From assembly GCA_029339195.1 (NCBI GenBank), contig JAPTJF010000074.1, positions 62,001 through 126,000 of the forward strand: a stretch of 64,000 nucleotides of DNA, read 5' to 3'. Under the pieces are notes generated by a model that saw only the letters and a program-made list of their open reading frames with translations, made no database searches and was not told the DNA's origin. The first letter of the stretch is position 1, and each line of letters begins with the position of its first letter. The translations under genes were made by a program, and so were the position numbers. This document shows positions 12,201-22,870 of the stretch, piece by piece. The stretch comes from Micractinium sp. NFX-FRZ (taxonomy: Eukaryota; Chlorophyta; Trebouxiophyceae; Chlorellales; Chlorellaceae).

Positions 12201-15200
12201 GCGGCCTGGGCCACCAGGTGTGCACCGACGCGCTGTCGGCCTGCGACAGGTGCGCCGAGCTGGTTGAGCAGGGCTGCTCACTTGAGGGGCCAGGCGATGG
12301 GGAGGCACGGTCGACAGGAGCTCTTCTGGTGAAAAAGGGAGGGGCGGAGGTGCGCTGTTTGGCCACGCTGGCTGAAAGGGTGCGAGCCTTGGCGTCCAAG
12401 GCTGCCAGAGTTGCTAGACTTGACGGAGGCACCGGTCGAGGAGGGCTGCGGGCGGCCCACTCACCTTGCCTCCCTCCTTCCCCTGGCCTCCCTGTTTGCC
12501 CCCTGTTGTGCAGGGCCATGTCGGCAGCCAAGGTGAAGCTGGTGGACCGCCAGCTGGCGTGCATGCCCATCGCAAGCCCAGAGGGGCGGCAGTACCTGGG
12601 AGCCATGCAGGCAGCCGCAAACTTTGCTTTTGGCAACAGGTGGGGGTGAGGCACCGCAAATCGTGATAGACTTTCCATAAACAGGGGGCGTTCGCGGGGC
12701 ACACATTGGTGAGGCAGGGGCCATTGGTAACAGTTCAATGTTCAGGGGAGGCAGGCACCAACTGTCGTTTAAGCCACAAGGGCGGGTTGGGGTGGAATTG
12801 GCCCACTAACACAGCTTGGGGGAAGCGATGCACATGGACGGAAGTGACGGGTCGGCCAAAGATGTTGCTGTGGCAGGGTCACTGCTGACCGCAGCAGGAG
12901 CACAGCGCGCGCTCCTCGGGGCATGCGTACCAGCATGTCCCTTGCTGTGCGGTACCATTTACCGTACCGCACCCACAGCGCCGTGATTGCAGAGCTTTCA
13001 GGGCGCTGCCTGTGCCTCGCCATTATCTGCCTGCTTGCGTGCTTCCCAACCTGCACCCCCCGCCCTCCACCCCACCTCCAGGGCCGTGGTGGTGAGCTGC
13101 GTGCGCAAGGCCTTTTCAGAGCTGTTTGGCAAGTCGGGTGAGAGGGAGCAGCAGCAACAGGTGGCCTCTTGCCCAGACAGGCGGGCAGCCGAGCGCACTG
13201 CCGCAGTGTAGCTGACAGCAGACAGCAAAGAGCAGCAGGCAGCGCTGGGTGCGCGCGGCTGTGGCTGCACCTGCCGCCCCCGCTACAAAAGGATGTGTCC
13301 TGCCGGCCCCTGGCAACCCGTGCACCCACCCCCTGCACCGCTGCCCACCCGCCGCCCCTCCCTCCAGCCCGCGAGCTGGACATGCACATGGTGTACGACG
13401 TGGCACACAACATTGCCAAGGTGAGGCGGGCGGGTGGGCAGAGGTTGAGGGGGTGGTTGGGAGGCGTGGCCACCCATGGGGGCTTTTGGCCGTGCAGCAG
13501 CAGGCGCAGCTGCATGTGCCGCACCACGCTGAGCGGGCAGGGTCTCCCGCCAGGCCGCCTGAGCAGCTGAGCTGCCTGCCTGCCCGCAGGAGGAGGAGCA
13601 CGAGGTGCAGGGGCGGGAGGGCAGGTGAGCAGGGATGCGCTCCTTAGCCAGCCAGCCAGGTGGATGTTTGAATTGGTGTGAGTGCAAGCAGTGCAGGGAA
13701 GCCAGTTGGGTGGCGAGCAGTGTCCCATGCTTCAGCTGCTGCGGCTGCAGCCCGCGGTGCTCCCTGCCATGGCGCCTGCCGGCACATGCATCCTTCCCTG
13801 CAGGGTGCGGGTGCTTGTGCACCGCAAGGGCGCCACGCGTGCCTTTGCGCCCGGCCACCCATCAGTGCCCGAGAGGTACCGGGTGAGCGCAGGGGCCGCA
13901 CGGGCTGCCCTGCCTTGCATGTCTGGCATGAAATGCCTGAACCTGCCATGCCTGCTATGCTTGCGCTGCATCTGCCTGACTGGCCAGCTTCTCATCTACC
14001 CTGCCTGCGTTCCTGCCCCGGACCAGCGAGAGGTCAGCCCAGCGCACCTTCCTCTTGCCTTGTCCCCTGCCGGCGTCTCTGCCTGCCCTGCATACCTTGC
14101 ATGCCCGCCCAACATGTTCGCCTGCTGCCCTGCCTGCCCTGCCCGCAGGAGATTGGTCAGCCGGTGCTCATTGGCGGCTCCATGGGCACGGCCTCGCACA
14201 TACTGGTGGGCACAGAGACGGCCATGAAGGTAAGTGCGTGTGGGTTAAGGGTTTGAAGTTCGAGCTTGAGATCTCGGGGTATTGTGAGACAACCTGAGGC
14301 AGTGCGATGGGTAGCAGGGTAAGAGGCACTGGTACAGCCCGCCGGCGTGGGTGAAGGTATGCTGCACAGCACAGCAGGGTAGCAGGGCGGGTTGAGCAGG
14401 AGGAATTGAGGTGCCTCTGTCCATTATGGGTGCCGTGGGGAGGTACCATGCTCGTCAAGATATCGCTGTGTTTGTGAGGTCCACAGGAGCAGCCCCCTGC
14501 CGGCCTTGTGCCGGCTGCCGCAGGAGACCTTTGGCAGCACCTGCCACGGCGCAGGGCGCGCGCTGAGCCGCAGCGCCGCCGTGAAGACAATTGACAGCCA
14601 GGTGCGATGCAGGGCATCGCAGGGGCAGGGAGTGGCGGGTGGGAGTGCGACTTTTCTTGGCCGCGCACGAGCGCGCTTCAAGTGCGGCATGTGTGCATGT
14701 ACAATGTGAATGCAAGCTGCGCAGCTTGCAAGCACATTGTGCAGGCCACCCGGCGGGTTGCCTCACCGCTGCCTGGCTTGACCCTGCCCACCCAGCCCTC
14801 CCAGCCCTTTGCAACAGCCTGGCCCCCTCCCTCCCGCCCTGAACTCGTGTTCGAGTCGTGCAGGTCGTGCTGAAGCTGCTGCAACAGCGGGGCATCTGTG
14901 TGAGGGTGGCCACCAAGCACCTGGCAGCCGAGGAGGCACCCGAGTCGTACAAGGTTGGAGGGGCCCAGAAGGCTAGGTGTTGGTCGTGTGCTGATGCATG
15001 TGTGCGCGGGGGAAGGCGGGGTGGGAGGCCAGGAGGCACCCAAGTCCCCAAGTACGACCCAGTGGGCTGGCATGTGGTTGGTCGAACTGTGCATCCAAAT
15101 GCAGGTGCGGGGACAGCTGGGGGCGGCAGACGAGGAGACACCCAAGTCCGTACAAGGTTGCTGGGGGTCCAGTGGGCAGGTGTTTCCTGGCAGGCACATG

Positions 15201-15547
15201 TTTGGGCTGACCCTGGGTGGTGCCCCCTCCCCTCCTTCGGCCTCTGCTGGGCAAGCGAGCAGGACGTGGATGCTGTGGTGGACACATGCCACGCAGCAGG
15301 CATCAGCCGCAAGGTAGGTGGGTGAGCCTCGCACTGCGCTTCGGCCCGCCCCTCAAGGCAGCCTCAGGCTGGTCTGCAGGCCAGCACCCGGTGCAGGGCT
15401 GTAGCTGGGGGCACGGTCCGGCTTCCACGCAGCTTCCTGCCCTGGAACTCCCAGTCTGTGCCTGCCTACACAACCACGCTGTAACACAGCCCCGCTGCCC
15501 CTGTGCAGGTGGTGCGCCTGCGACCCATTGCCGTTGTGAAAGGCTGA
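6219..15547 (+). CDS. RTCB: RtcB/HSPC117-type 3'-phosphate RNA ligase
   Basis: GTP-dependent ligase that joins RNA 2',3'-cyclic phosphate to 5'-OH ends in tRNA splicing and unfolded-protein mRNA splicing. Exons: 6219-6330 (tentative), 6851-7048, 7376-7438, 7684-7761, 8028-8087, 8255-8329, 8724-8844, 11259-11346, 11479-11601, 11898-11960, 12173-12249, 12514-12639, 13082-13137, 13368-13420, 13590-13624, 13804-13882, 14149-14229, 14524-14601, 14864-14953, 15263-15313 and 15509-15547. They sum to 582 codons. Signature motifs appear in order: [27 protein letters not shown] (metal Asp and Cys), [30 protein letters not shown] (metal histidines), [12 protein letters not shown] (guanylylated His) and the terminal LRPIAVVKG. 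The protein is about 75 aa longer at the N-terminus than usual, with a low-complexity extension. Introns 1 and 10 use GC donors. A small antisense gene sits in the intron 8845-11258. Confidence 0.93.
7233..7264 (+). repeat. TGCTG microsatellite
   Basis: Six or so tandem tgctg units in the RTCB intron between 7048 and 7376, followed by two copies of a ctgtgcacctg sequence. Confidence 0.8.
9195..9223 (+). repeat. 29-bp direct repeat, left copy
   Basis: Identical 29-bp sequence starting tgcaggagggggtgcctgct, repeated at 11166-11194. The two copies bracket almost 2 kb of the RTCB intron that contains the nested gene and both hairpins. Upstream of the core the copies stay similar apart from a 2-bp difference. 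Confidence 0.85.
9680..9810. repeat. Perfect 49-bp inverted repeat with 33-nt AT-rich loop
   Basis: Arms 9680-9728 and 9762-9810 are exact reverse complements over 49 bp. The loop (9729-9761) consists of tandem aactttaagttt units and is itself A/T-rich, in contrast to the GC-rich surroundings. It would fold into a long hairpin as DNA or RNA. It lies in the RTCB intron, about 240 bp beyond the stop codon of the nested antisense gene. It may be a fold-back element, a small-RNA precursor or a transcription terminator for the nested gene; the sequence alone does not decide. Confidence 0.9.
10048..10614 (-). CDS. Small membrane/coiled-coil protein nested in an RTCB intron
   Basis: Two exons, 10614-10543 and 10284-10048, with a phase-0 junction at a donor TCA|GTGAAC and acceptor TTTGCAG|CTG. 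Together they encode about 102 aa. The N-terminus [16 protein letters not shown] is hydrophilic. It is followed by one transmembrane segment ([20 protein letters not shown]) and then a heptad-like amphipathic tail with repeated ISGVE / LTEKIT / LEHRLTDK units, a likely coiled coil, ending in RELRSKK. No family is recognised. The gene lies wholly inside an RTCB intron on the opposite strand. Its first exon forms one arm of a 71-bp inverted repeat whose other arm encodes nearly the same peptide on the plus strand. The exon 1 donor is the weakest part of the model. Confidence 0.6.
10566..10727. repeat. 71-bp inverted repeat duplicating a coding first exon head to head
   Basis: Arms 10566-10636 and 10657-10727 are reverse complements with 5 mismatches over 71 bp. 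The 20-nt loop contains a partly repeated gtgtaaccca. The left arm carries the start codon of the nested minus-strand gene ([16 protein letters not shown]). The right arm carries a plus-strand ATG at 10679 encoding [16 protein letters not shown]. The 12 codons after Phe/Tyr-Lys are identical in both arms, and the mismatches fall in or near the start region. The plus-strand copy runs on open to 10873, but I could not find a continuation resembling the second exon. Confidence 0.85.
11166..11194 (+). repeat. 29-bp direct repeat, right copy
   Basis: Exact copy of 9195-9223. It ends about 65 bp before RTCB exon 8. Confidence 0.85.
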
Positions 15548-16277
15548 CCTGGCGCCTGCCGCCTGCCAGCTGGGCAGCGCGCTTGCACAGCCAAGGAGCA
15601 CACCTGCGGCTGTGGGCCCCCTATATCAAGCCCCCATTTTCTGTCCCTGCCTTGCCTCTGCCCTGCCAGTACCCTCCTCACCCGCCAATGACATGCTCTG
15701 GTGCGAATTTTGCAATGGTGTGCAATCAACAATCAGGAGATCGATGGAAGGGAGTTGAAAGGGATGGTGGGGAGCACTACTCGAGTGCTTCTGTGCAGGA
15801 ATGGGTGGGGCCTTGCCAAAGGCTGTAGAACTAGCTGTCGGCAAGCTCTGCCTACCATCGTCATGTTGCGTGTGCAGACGCCCCAATGGGCTCTGTTATC
15901 TTTCGAGGCTGACTCCCTGCTGAGCGCACATGCTTCGGGTTTGTGATGCGGAGCGCTTCTGCCGTCGCTGGCCGCTCAGGGCAGCAGGCCGCCACCTGCA
16001 CGGCACATGAGGCATGTGACAGACAGTGCGGCACAGCCTTAGTGAGGGCGCAGGCGCAGCACAGGCCGAAGCCACTTCTCACCCAATACATCCCGCATGC
16101 ATGTACTGAGCTGCCATCTGTCCACACACCCGGTGCCGGTGCCCGTGACCCCTGCCCGCCACACCATCCCGCCCCTACCGTGAGCCCGCCCGGCCCACGC
16201 TGACATTGGTGGACGCTTGGACCCCGCTAACGCCCCTGTGACCCGATCTTGCCTCAGTCCCTGCAACCGTACCAAGC
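15548..16277. other. Convergent 3' intergenic region
   Basis: About 730 bp between the stop codons of RTCB (plus) and the small secreted protein (minus). It should hold both 3' ends. No gene, repeat or RNA seen. Confidence 0.4.
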
Positions 16278-18580
16278 TCACAGCCCCCGGTACCAAACAC
16301 CAGCCCCTGCCAAGGGAGGCAGCTCACCGCTCACGCCGGCATCGGTGGACTCCTTGGCCACTGTGCCGCTGAACCTGACCTCCGGAATGGATACCTTCTT
16401 GGACTGCAGGGTGCATGGGCATCCCCATGGCAGGAATCAGCATGCAACAGGGAGGAAGTCAGCAAGAAGGTGCCAGGATAGCAGGAGGCTTCAAGCACGT
16501 TCTTGGTCGGTAGGTTTGGCCACCCTGGCACTAATGATGGCCTGCTCCCTGGCATGCCAGTGCAGGCTAGGCAACCTGTGTGTGTGAGGGTACTTACCTC
16601 GTAGCCAGGGAACAGGACCTTGCCGTAGCCGTAGCTGGCGGGGTAGGAGGTGGCCTCCGCATTGCCACCGCCTGCATGGTGACGATGAGGGCGGGAAGAG
16701 CAGAGGGGGGTGCAGGGTGGGGAGGAGGCATGAGCAGGGAGCCTCCCGGCCACGCCCCGAGGACCTTACAGGGCTCTCAAAGGCCAGGCTGGCGCTGTAG
16801 TGGTGTATGCAGCACGGCGCCATATTGGCTGATTGAAGGAAGCAGGCAGTAGAAGGCGGTGCCTGTAGCGGTGCAGGGCTGGCAGGTCGAGCACAGCGCC
16901 CCTCCCGCCCTGCACCGCACTGCCCTGCCCTGCCCTGACCGGGCCCCTCCCATTAAACCTGCCGTGCGCGCTTACCAAAGGCAATGGGCAGGCCTCCCAG
17001 GGTGGAGCTGGTGCCGTACCCGCTGGTGTCGGCGGTCCGAGTGCCCAGTGCCAGCTGGGAGCTGCGGTCAAAGGCGAAGCTGCAGCAGGGAAGGGGACGG
17101 GTACGTAACCCAGTGGCAGGCATGTGTGGTGTGAGAGCGGGTGGAGGGCGGTCGGGGGTACGTGCCGAGGGCGCCACCTGGGAGATGGAAGGGCCGCACT
17201 AGTATAGACCTGTAAACGCAGCTTGCCGAGCTTGCGCAGCTTGCCGAGCCCGCAGGAGGTGGCCCCACTTAATTGAGTGGCGTGCATCCCCACCGCTGAC
17301 GACCCGGCAGCACCCGCCCTTGCTCCCCCACTTGCCTGCGGTCTGGGCCCGATGCAGAGCCCAGGGTGGTGGTGGTGGCCTTGGCCAGAGAGTCCTTGTC
17401 GGTGTTGGAGGCTGCAAGCAAGAGGGGCGGGGCAACAGGGGCAGTGTGCAGGCAAGGTGAGGGGAGGTAAGCTGAGGTGGGCGCAGCAGTGCTCAGCAGG
17501 CTGCCATGGCGGCGCTCTCGGGTGTGCACAGGGGACAGTGTGGAAGGGAGGTGTGGGGACAGGGAGCGGGGGCAAGAGGAGAGAGCCAGGTGATGCAAAA
17601 AGGCAGGTAGGGCATGGGCAGGAGGGAGGGCGGCAGGGAGGGGGTGGAGGGTATGGATGAGGAAATGAGGAAAGCGGTCGGAGCTGCGCTGGTTGCCTGG
17701 GGAACTTCAGGCCTTGAAGGGCCTGGCACAGATGCAGCAGCTGTGAAAGGGTTGCTGGCACAGTGCAATGACCGCCGGGGCGCCACAGTCGCCCAGGCGC
17801 TGCCCCTTCAGTGTGGTGGGAACTGGAAATGCAGGAGCTTTCCGTCGCCTGTACTGGTCTCGACACGCAATGTGTTGAGGGCAGCCTGCCCTGCTGAGCT
17901 GAGTTGAGCTGAGCTGGGGGCAGCACCAGGCTGGCGGCTCACCCGAGGCCTGGGCGGTGCCCTGGGAGCTTGCGCCTCCCGGGCCAACAATCAGGGCGGA
18001 GGTGGTCTTGGTGTCTGCAAGAACAAGTGACGGGCATGGGGAAAGTTGGAAGCCGGGCAGGTGGGTGCTGCAAGGGTGTTGCTGTGGGGCACCTGCGCAG
18101 GCAGGGGGTGCCCCCTGCTCTTCCCTCGTGCCTCTTCCTGGGACGGTGCCGGGATGATGCAAAATGCTGCGCTGGCTGGGCTGCATGCGGGCAGCGCTGC
18201 ACAGCAGCTGCCCCGGATGTCTCAATGCACGCCTCACTCACGCGCGTCTGTGCCGTCGGCGGAGGCCGTAACCATGCGGGAAGCAGAGACCTGCTGAAGG
18301 CGGCGGGCGTGCGGCAGCCTGCACGGGAGGCGGGGATGGGACGGTGTGACCTGGTTGATTGGACAGGCGGGGGCGGCTGCTCCCGCCGAGAACCCAAATG
18401 AGGGCGGCGCTGCGAGGTTCTGTGCAGCAGACCTAGGCGCATTTGGGTGCAGAAAGGCGACAGCGAGGGGGGGGAACAAGGGGCGCAGCAGCTGGGCCCG
18501 CACAGCCAGACCCACCGGGAGCCCTCCACCATGCATGCCGCTGCCAGGAGCAGAGCCATTGCAATTGCAGCCGCACGCAT
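16278..18580 (-). CDS. Small secreted Ser/Thr/Gly-rich protein, family unknown
   Basis: Proposed exons: 18580-18516, 18288-18242, 18014-17943, 17411-17336, 17079-16976, 16671-16598 and 16403-16278. They sum to 188 codons with consistent phases. The start MRAAAIAMALLLAAACMVEG is a clear signal peptide. The mature part has repeated Thr/Ser/Ala/Gly-rich units (TKTTSALIVGPGGASS, AKATTTTLGSASGPDRR, ALGTRTADTSGYGTSS), each exon giving roughly one unit, and ends in a more ordered stretch (SYGYGKVLFPGYE, VSIPEVRFSG). No cysteine pattern or catalytic motif was recognised. Intron 4 has a GC donor. The junctions around the second exon are the least certain; an alternative reading there gives VSASRMVTASADGTDA. 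It is probably an extracellular structural or repeat protein. Confidence 0.5.
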
Positions 18581-18886
18581 CGTGCTATCTCTGCAGCGTG
18601 GGAGGGTTGCAATGGAAGAGAGGTTTGGCACAGTGCGCTGGAGGCAGATGAGGGAACCCTGCAGCGGCAGGGGGTGGGGGATGGGGTTTGCAGCACCTGT
18701 ATGTGGTGGCTTGCGGGGCTGTGAGGCGTGCGAACAAGCTCCGCGCGTCCTTAGAGAGCTGTTTTAATAACCTAGACGGGCGGGCGTGGCGCATGTGACA
18801 GCAGGGAATGTCGCCGCCGTGGCGCCACCTCAGCCAATAGGTGTCCTTCACGTGTGAGCGCTTGCCGCGCCCCTGGCGCTGTCGAC
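18581..18886. promoter_or_regulatory. Compact divergent promoter region
   Basis: Only 306 bp separate the start codons of the minus-strand secreted protein and the plus-strand carbonic anhydrase. Both 5' UTRs and promoters must lie here, or share elements. An A/T-rich gttttaataacct patch sits near 18760-18775. No specific factor site can be named. Confidence 0.45.
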
Positions 18887-21800
18887 ATGCCCTTCTCGAG
18901 GCTCCTCGAGACGGTGGGGCTGCCAGACTCCAAGCACACTGCCTGTGTCGCTCTTAACCAGCTCCTTGCAGGGAATCTGCGCTTCCTTCAGGTGAGGCGC
19001 ACGCCCGATATGCCTCCGTGATCTTCGCCACTTGATGTGCTGGGCGGTGAGTCGTCCAGGCCGGCTCACCCCTAGGCAGCACGTGGGCCCGGCCGCGGCT
19101 GCTGCCGCCCCCCTGCAGTGCCTCCATCCGCTGACGTGCCGAAAAGCGGTGCGTTGCAGGATCGGACACACATGCGTCCATCGCAACTGCCGCCGCCATA
19201 TGCCGCCGCTGTGCTGCCGCCGCTGCCGCCGTGCAGGGCGAGCAACAGGGGTGCCTCAACGATGCCGGCCGGCGAGAAGAGCTACGTGCCGGCCAGGCCC
19301 CCAAGGCTGTTGTGATCACATGTGCAGACAGCCGCTGCCCCCCGGAGCTCATCTTCGACCAGGCAAGCCGGGCCGAGGAACCTAGGCAGGGTGGCGCCTG
19401 CGGCTCCGCGCTGCGCCCGGCCTGGCTTTGCAGCGGCGAGCTCAACAGGGCAGGCTCGTCCCGCAACATTCACTTTGTGACCTGCAGAGTGCCACAGGTT
19501 CTTCTCCCACCAAGCCACGCCTGCGCCACAGTGCCGGGCCCATCCAGCCGGCTGCCCCCTTGCTGGTGTGCCCCCTGGTCACCCACCCTTCATTGCAGGG
19601 CTTTGGTGACATTTTTGTGGTGCGGGTGGCCGGCAACATAGCTAGCGACCACGTGCTGGGCAGGTGAGGGCGGGGGTGAACCACATTTGGGGGCGGGCCT
19701 GGGCGCTTCGGAGGGCGGGCCGGGGTGCTCCGCAGTGACGCTCCCCGCGCTCCCCGCCATTGCCGTGCCTGGTGCATGCCCTACTTCTTCACCCTGCCCG
19801 GCCCTGCTGTCTACCTGCGCTTGTGCTTGTGTCTGCAGCGTGTCATATGCCCTCCAGAACCTGGGGACGCGGCTGGTGGTGGTGATGGGGCACACCTCGT
19901 GCGGCGCCGTCAAGGCAGCGGTGGCGGAATTTGTGGAGCGAGCACGGCAGCGGGCTCAGGTCATCCCGGTGAGCTAGATAGGTAGCTATTTGGATGTGAG
20001 CCCCAGCTTCAGCCCTTGAGAGGCCACAGAGGGGTGGCAGGTGTGCTGCCCTGCTGCACACTGTGCGTGGCGTTGTGCAGGGCAGGCGTGGAGTGGGCCC
20101 CCGCGAGCTGTGCCTTCACAACATGCATGCAGCCGTGCACCTCCTGGTCATGAGAGTGCTGCCAGCTGGTAGCACTGAAGACTGCGCCAGCACCCGGCCC
20201 TTGCTGCCTGCAGGACTCAGGCAGCGACGTGGGCACCGAGGACGGCGGCAGCTGGGCGGGGGAGGGGGTGACCGCAGATTGGGAGAGTGCCGGCACCTCT
20301 CCTCGCAGGCTGGACCTAGACCTGCCACGTGGATCCAGCCCGGACCTGACACGTGGTGCCTGGATCGCCCGCTGGCCGAGGCACTGGCGCCGCTCACGGG
20401 GGAGCGAGGCGGCAGCGGAGAGGCCACCGGCGGCGGCAGCGGGGGCAGCGCGGGCAGAGCGGGGGGCAACGGCGGCGGCGGGGCAGAGGGCAAGGGTGGC
20501 GGCAGCGGCATGCGGCGGGGCATCCGAGGGCTGGTGCAGAAGCTGTGGGGGCTGCTGGGGGGGCAGGAAGCTACGGAGCAGCTGGTGCGCAGCTCCTCCT
20601 TCAGGTGATCGAAGGGGAAGTGCGGCTTGCCTGCTGGTATGCTAGGGAGTAGTGGGATTGGGAGGGAGGGGTGTGGCTTGACTGCTGGTGTGCTGGGGCT
20701 AAGTGGGATTGGGAGGGAGGGAGGCAGTGCCAGCGAGGGGCACCACATTCGTGTGCGCTGCTCCTCATTCCCGGGGGGATGGGCGAATACTAGGCCAGGT
20801 TGAAGTGCGAGTGTAGCTGCGGGGGCAAAGGTTGTTGTGCAGGAGTTGACGGGATGTTGGCGTCGGGGGGCGGGCCAACCCGTGCTGGCGCACCCCACCT
20901 GGCTGCCTGTGCACTGCAGCCCTTGCCGCCGGCCAACGTACATGCGTTCAGCAAGCACCGCCCCGCTGATGCACCCTGTCGCCTGGCACCTGGTGCAGGG
21001 ACCTGGCCCACCTAGACAACCCAGTGAATGCCATTGTGGCCGCCATCCTGCCCTCAGTCAACCAAGTGGTGTGGGAGGTGCTGCAAGAGCGGGGCGGCCT
21101 CACGCCCACCGGCCTTACACCGCCGGCAGGCGGCAGCCCGCTGCCCCTGGAGGTGGGGGATCCGGGGGCGCACCCCGCCAGCGCGCCCAGCGTGGCGGAG
21201 GCCGCGCGGGCCGTGGTGGCGGCGCGAGAAGCGGCAGAGGCAGAGGCAGGGGCAGCGGCAGCGCCTGAGGCAGAAGCAGAGGCAGGGGATGAGGCGGCAG
21301 CCGCGGCGGAGGCGGAGGCAGCGGCTGCGGTGGAAACAGAGCAGGAGGGCGATGCAGGCAGCGGCAGCGAGGATGAGCATACTGGAGGCGGCATGCACCA
21401 GAGCCTGCATGCCAGCCCTTCTATGACCGGCCTGGTGGATAAGATCAGGCAGCCGCTGCTGTTCCGACCCTGTGAGCTCTTGTCAAATGCCCAGGCCGCT
21501 GGTGCAGCACCGCGTGTACTTGTCTGTGCGGTGCTGCGGCTGCTGCATTGCCCTGGAGCAGCCAGGGCAACGCACTACTGCACTGCTGTGCTGTCCCAGC
21601 GGCCTGCCTGCACGCCTGCCTGCCATGGTCGAGTTTCCCCGTGACAGCAGCCCCTTCACAATTCCTCCTTGCCCAACCCCTGCGGATGCGCGTCGCGCGC
21701 AGTTGCCCTGCCAGCTCCCCCCTCCAGATACTGCCCTCCCTGTGTGCCATGCCAACCACGCACTGCCCTTCTCCATTATGCCATGTCATGCTCTTGTGCA

Positions 21801-22870
21801 TGCACACTCGCACTCACCCCGCCCCTCCCTCCCCACCCCTGCAGCTGTGTGCCATGAGAAGGTGTATGCCAAGCTGGAGGAGCGGGCGCAGCACATATGC
21901 CTGGACACACACATGTGGGTGGCGTGGGGAGTGGGGAGGGCGGGACATCTGCAATTGGGGTGGGTTGGTGGGGGGAGTGGGGGTGGAGGCTGGGTGGGAC
22001 ATCTGCGCTTGGAGTGAGGTGGTGGGGGGTGCTGGAGCTGGGCAGGCGCAAAAAGCGGCGGCGGCGACACTCCTGCTTGGGCACACACACATGCGGGCAG
22101 GGGGTAGGGGTGTGTGGAGGTGTGAGGTTCTAAGCATCTAAGCAGGGTGGCCTGGCAGGTGCTCGTGGCATGGCAGGCGGCAGCGTCGGCGGCGGCCTTC
22201 CCCCTAGCACGGCCCTGCCACCATGCCCCTGCCCCTCGTGCGCCGAGCCTGTCCCGTGCTGCCTTGCCGCTCTGGCCCCTGCAGCCTCAACTGCAGCAAC
22301 GTCCTGAAGGAGGCGGCGTACCAGGTGAGGGTCAAGTGGTACTGCCGGCACGGTGGGCTGGGGGAGAGCTGGTGGCACCGCTTTGGGAGAGGCGAGAGGC
22401 TGGAGGGTGGGCAAAGCTTGTCCGGTTGGGAGCGGAGCTCTGGTAAAGGGCCGTGTCCTGCCCTGTATGCACCTGCCCACCACCTCTTCCCCTCAACGCC
22501 CTCCTGCGCCACTGCCCCTGCCCGCCATCCCCCCGGTGCGCCGCAGAACGTGCGGCGGCAGTGCAGCAGCGTGTGGGACGCGATGCAGCGGTACATTGAG
22601 GGGCCAGCCGCCGCCGAGCTGCTCATGGTGCAGGTGGGGGCCAGTGCCTGGGAGGCTGCTACGTGTCAGTGGTTGGCAGGCTGCTTCGTGGGCAGGCAGA
22701 CAGACATGGGAGGGCCCTCCACTCGGGCGGGCCGTGCATGACACGCACGGGATGGTGCGGGTGGGCAGAGCAAAACGGCACAGAGCTTACTCCTCTCTGC
22801 CCCCCAACCCCCTCAGGCCATGTATGACCTGGACACTGGCGTGGTCGACTTCTTTGGGCTGCACGGCTGA
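18887..22870 (+). CDS. Beta-carbonic anhydrase with a large low-complexity insert
   Basis: Zinc enzyme interconverting CO2 and bicarbonate, in algae often part of the CO2-concentrating mechanism. Exons: 18887-18991, 19237-19362, 19599-19663, 19839-19968, 20309-20604, 20999-21471, 21845-21914, 22285-22324, 22547-22633 and 22817-22870 (482 codons). Visible motifs are VITCADSRCPPELIFDQ (zinc Cys plus the Asp-Arg dyad), GDIFVVRVAGNIAS and VVVMGHTSCGAVKAAV (zinc His and Cys). All three zinc ligands are therefore present. Between this core and the C-terminal helices (NVRRQCSSVWDAMQRYIE, ending in TGVVDFFGLHG) lies about 200 residues not typical of the family: a Gly-rich stretch, NPVNAIVAAILPSVNQVVWE, then an Ala/Glu-rich run. 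The N-terminus MPFSRLLETVGLPDSK shows no obvious transit peptide. Intron 2 has a GC donor. The exon 5 acceptor was chosen because it alone keeps the phase. Confidence 0.9.

Noticed and set aside
20214..20308. An alternative earlier acceptor for carbonic anhydrase exon 5 encoding DSGSDVGTEDGG
   Set aside because: It puts the downstream conserved sequence out of frame; the acceptor at 20308 keeps the phase.
22157..22210. A possible carbonic anhydrase exon reading VLVAWQAAASAAAF
   Set aside because: Its phase does not fit the flanking exons, whereas joining 21914 directly to 22285 does.
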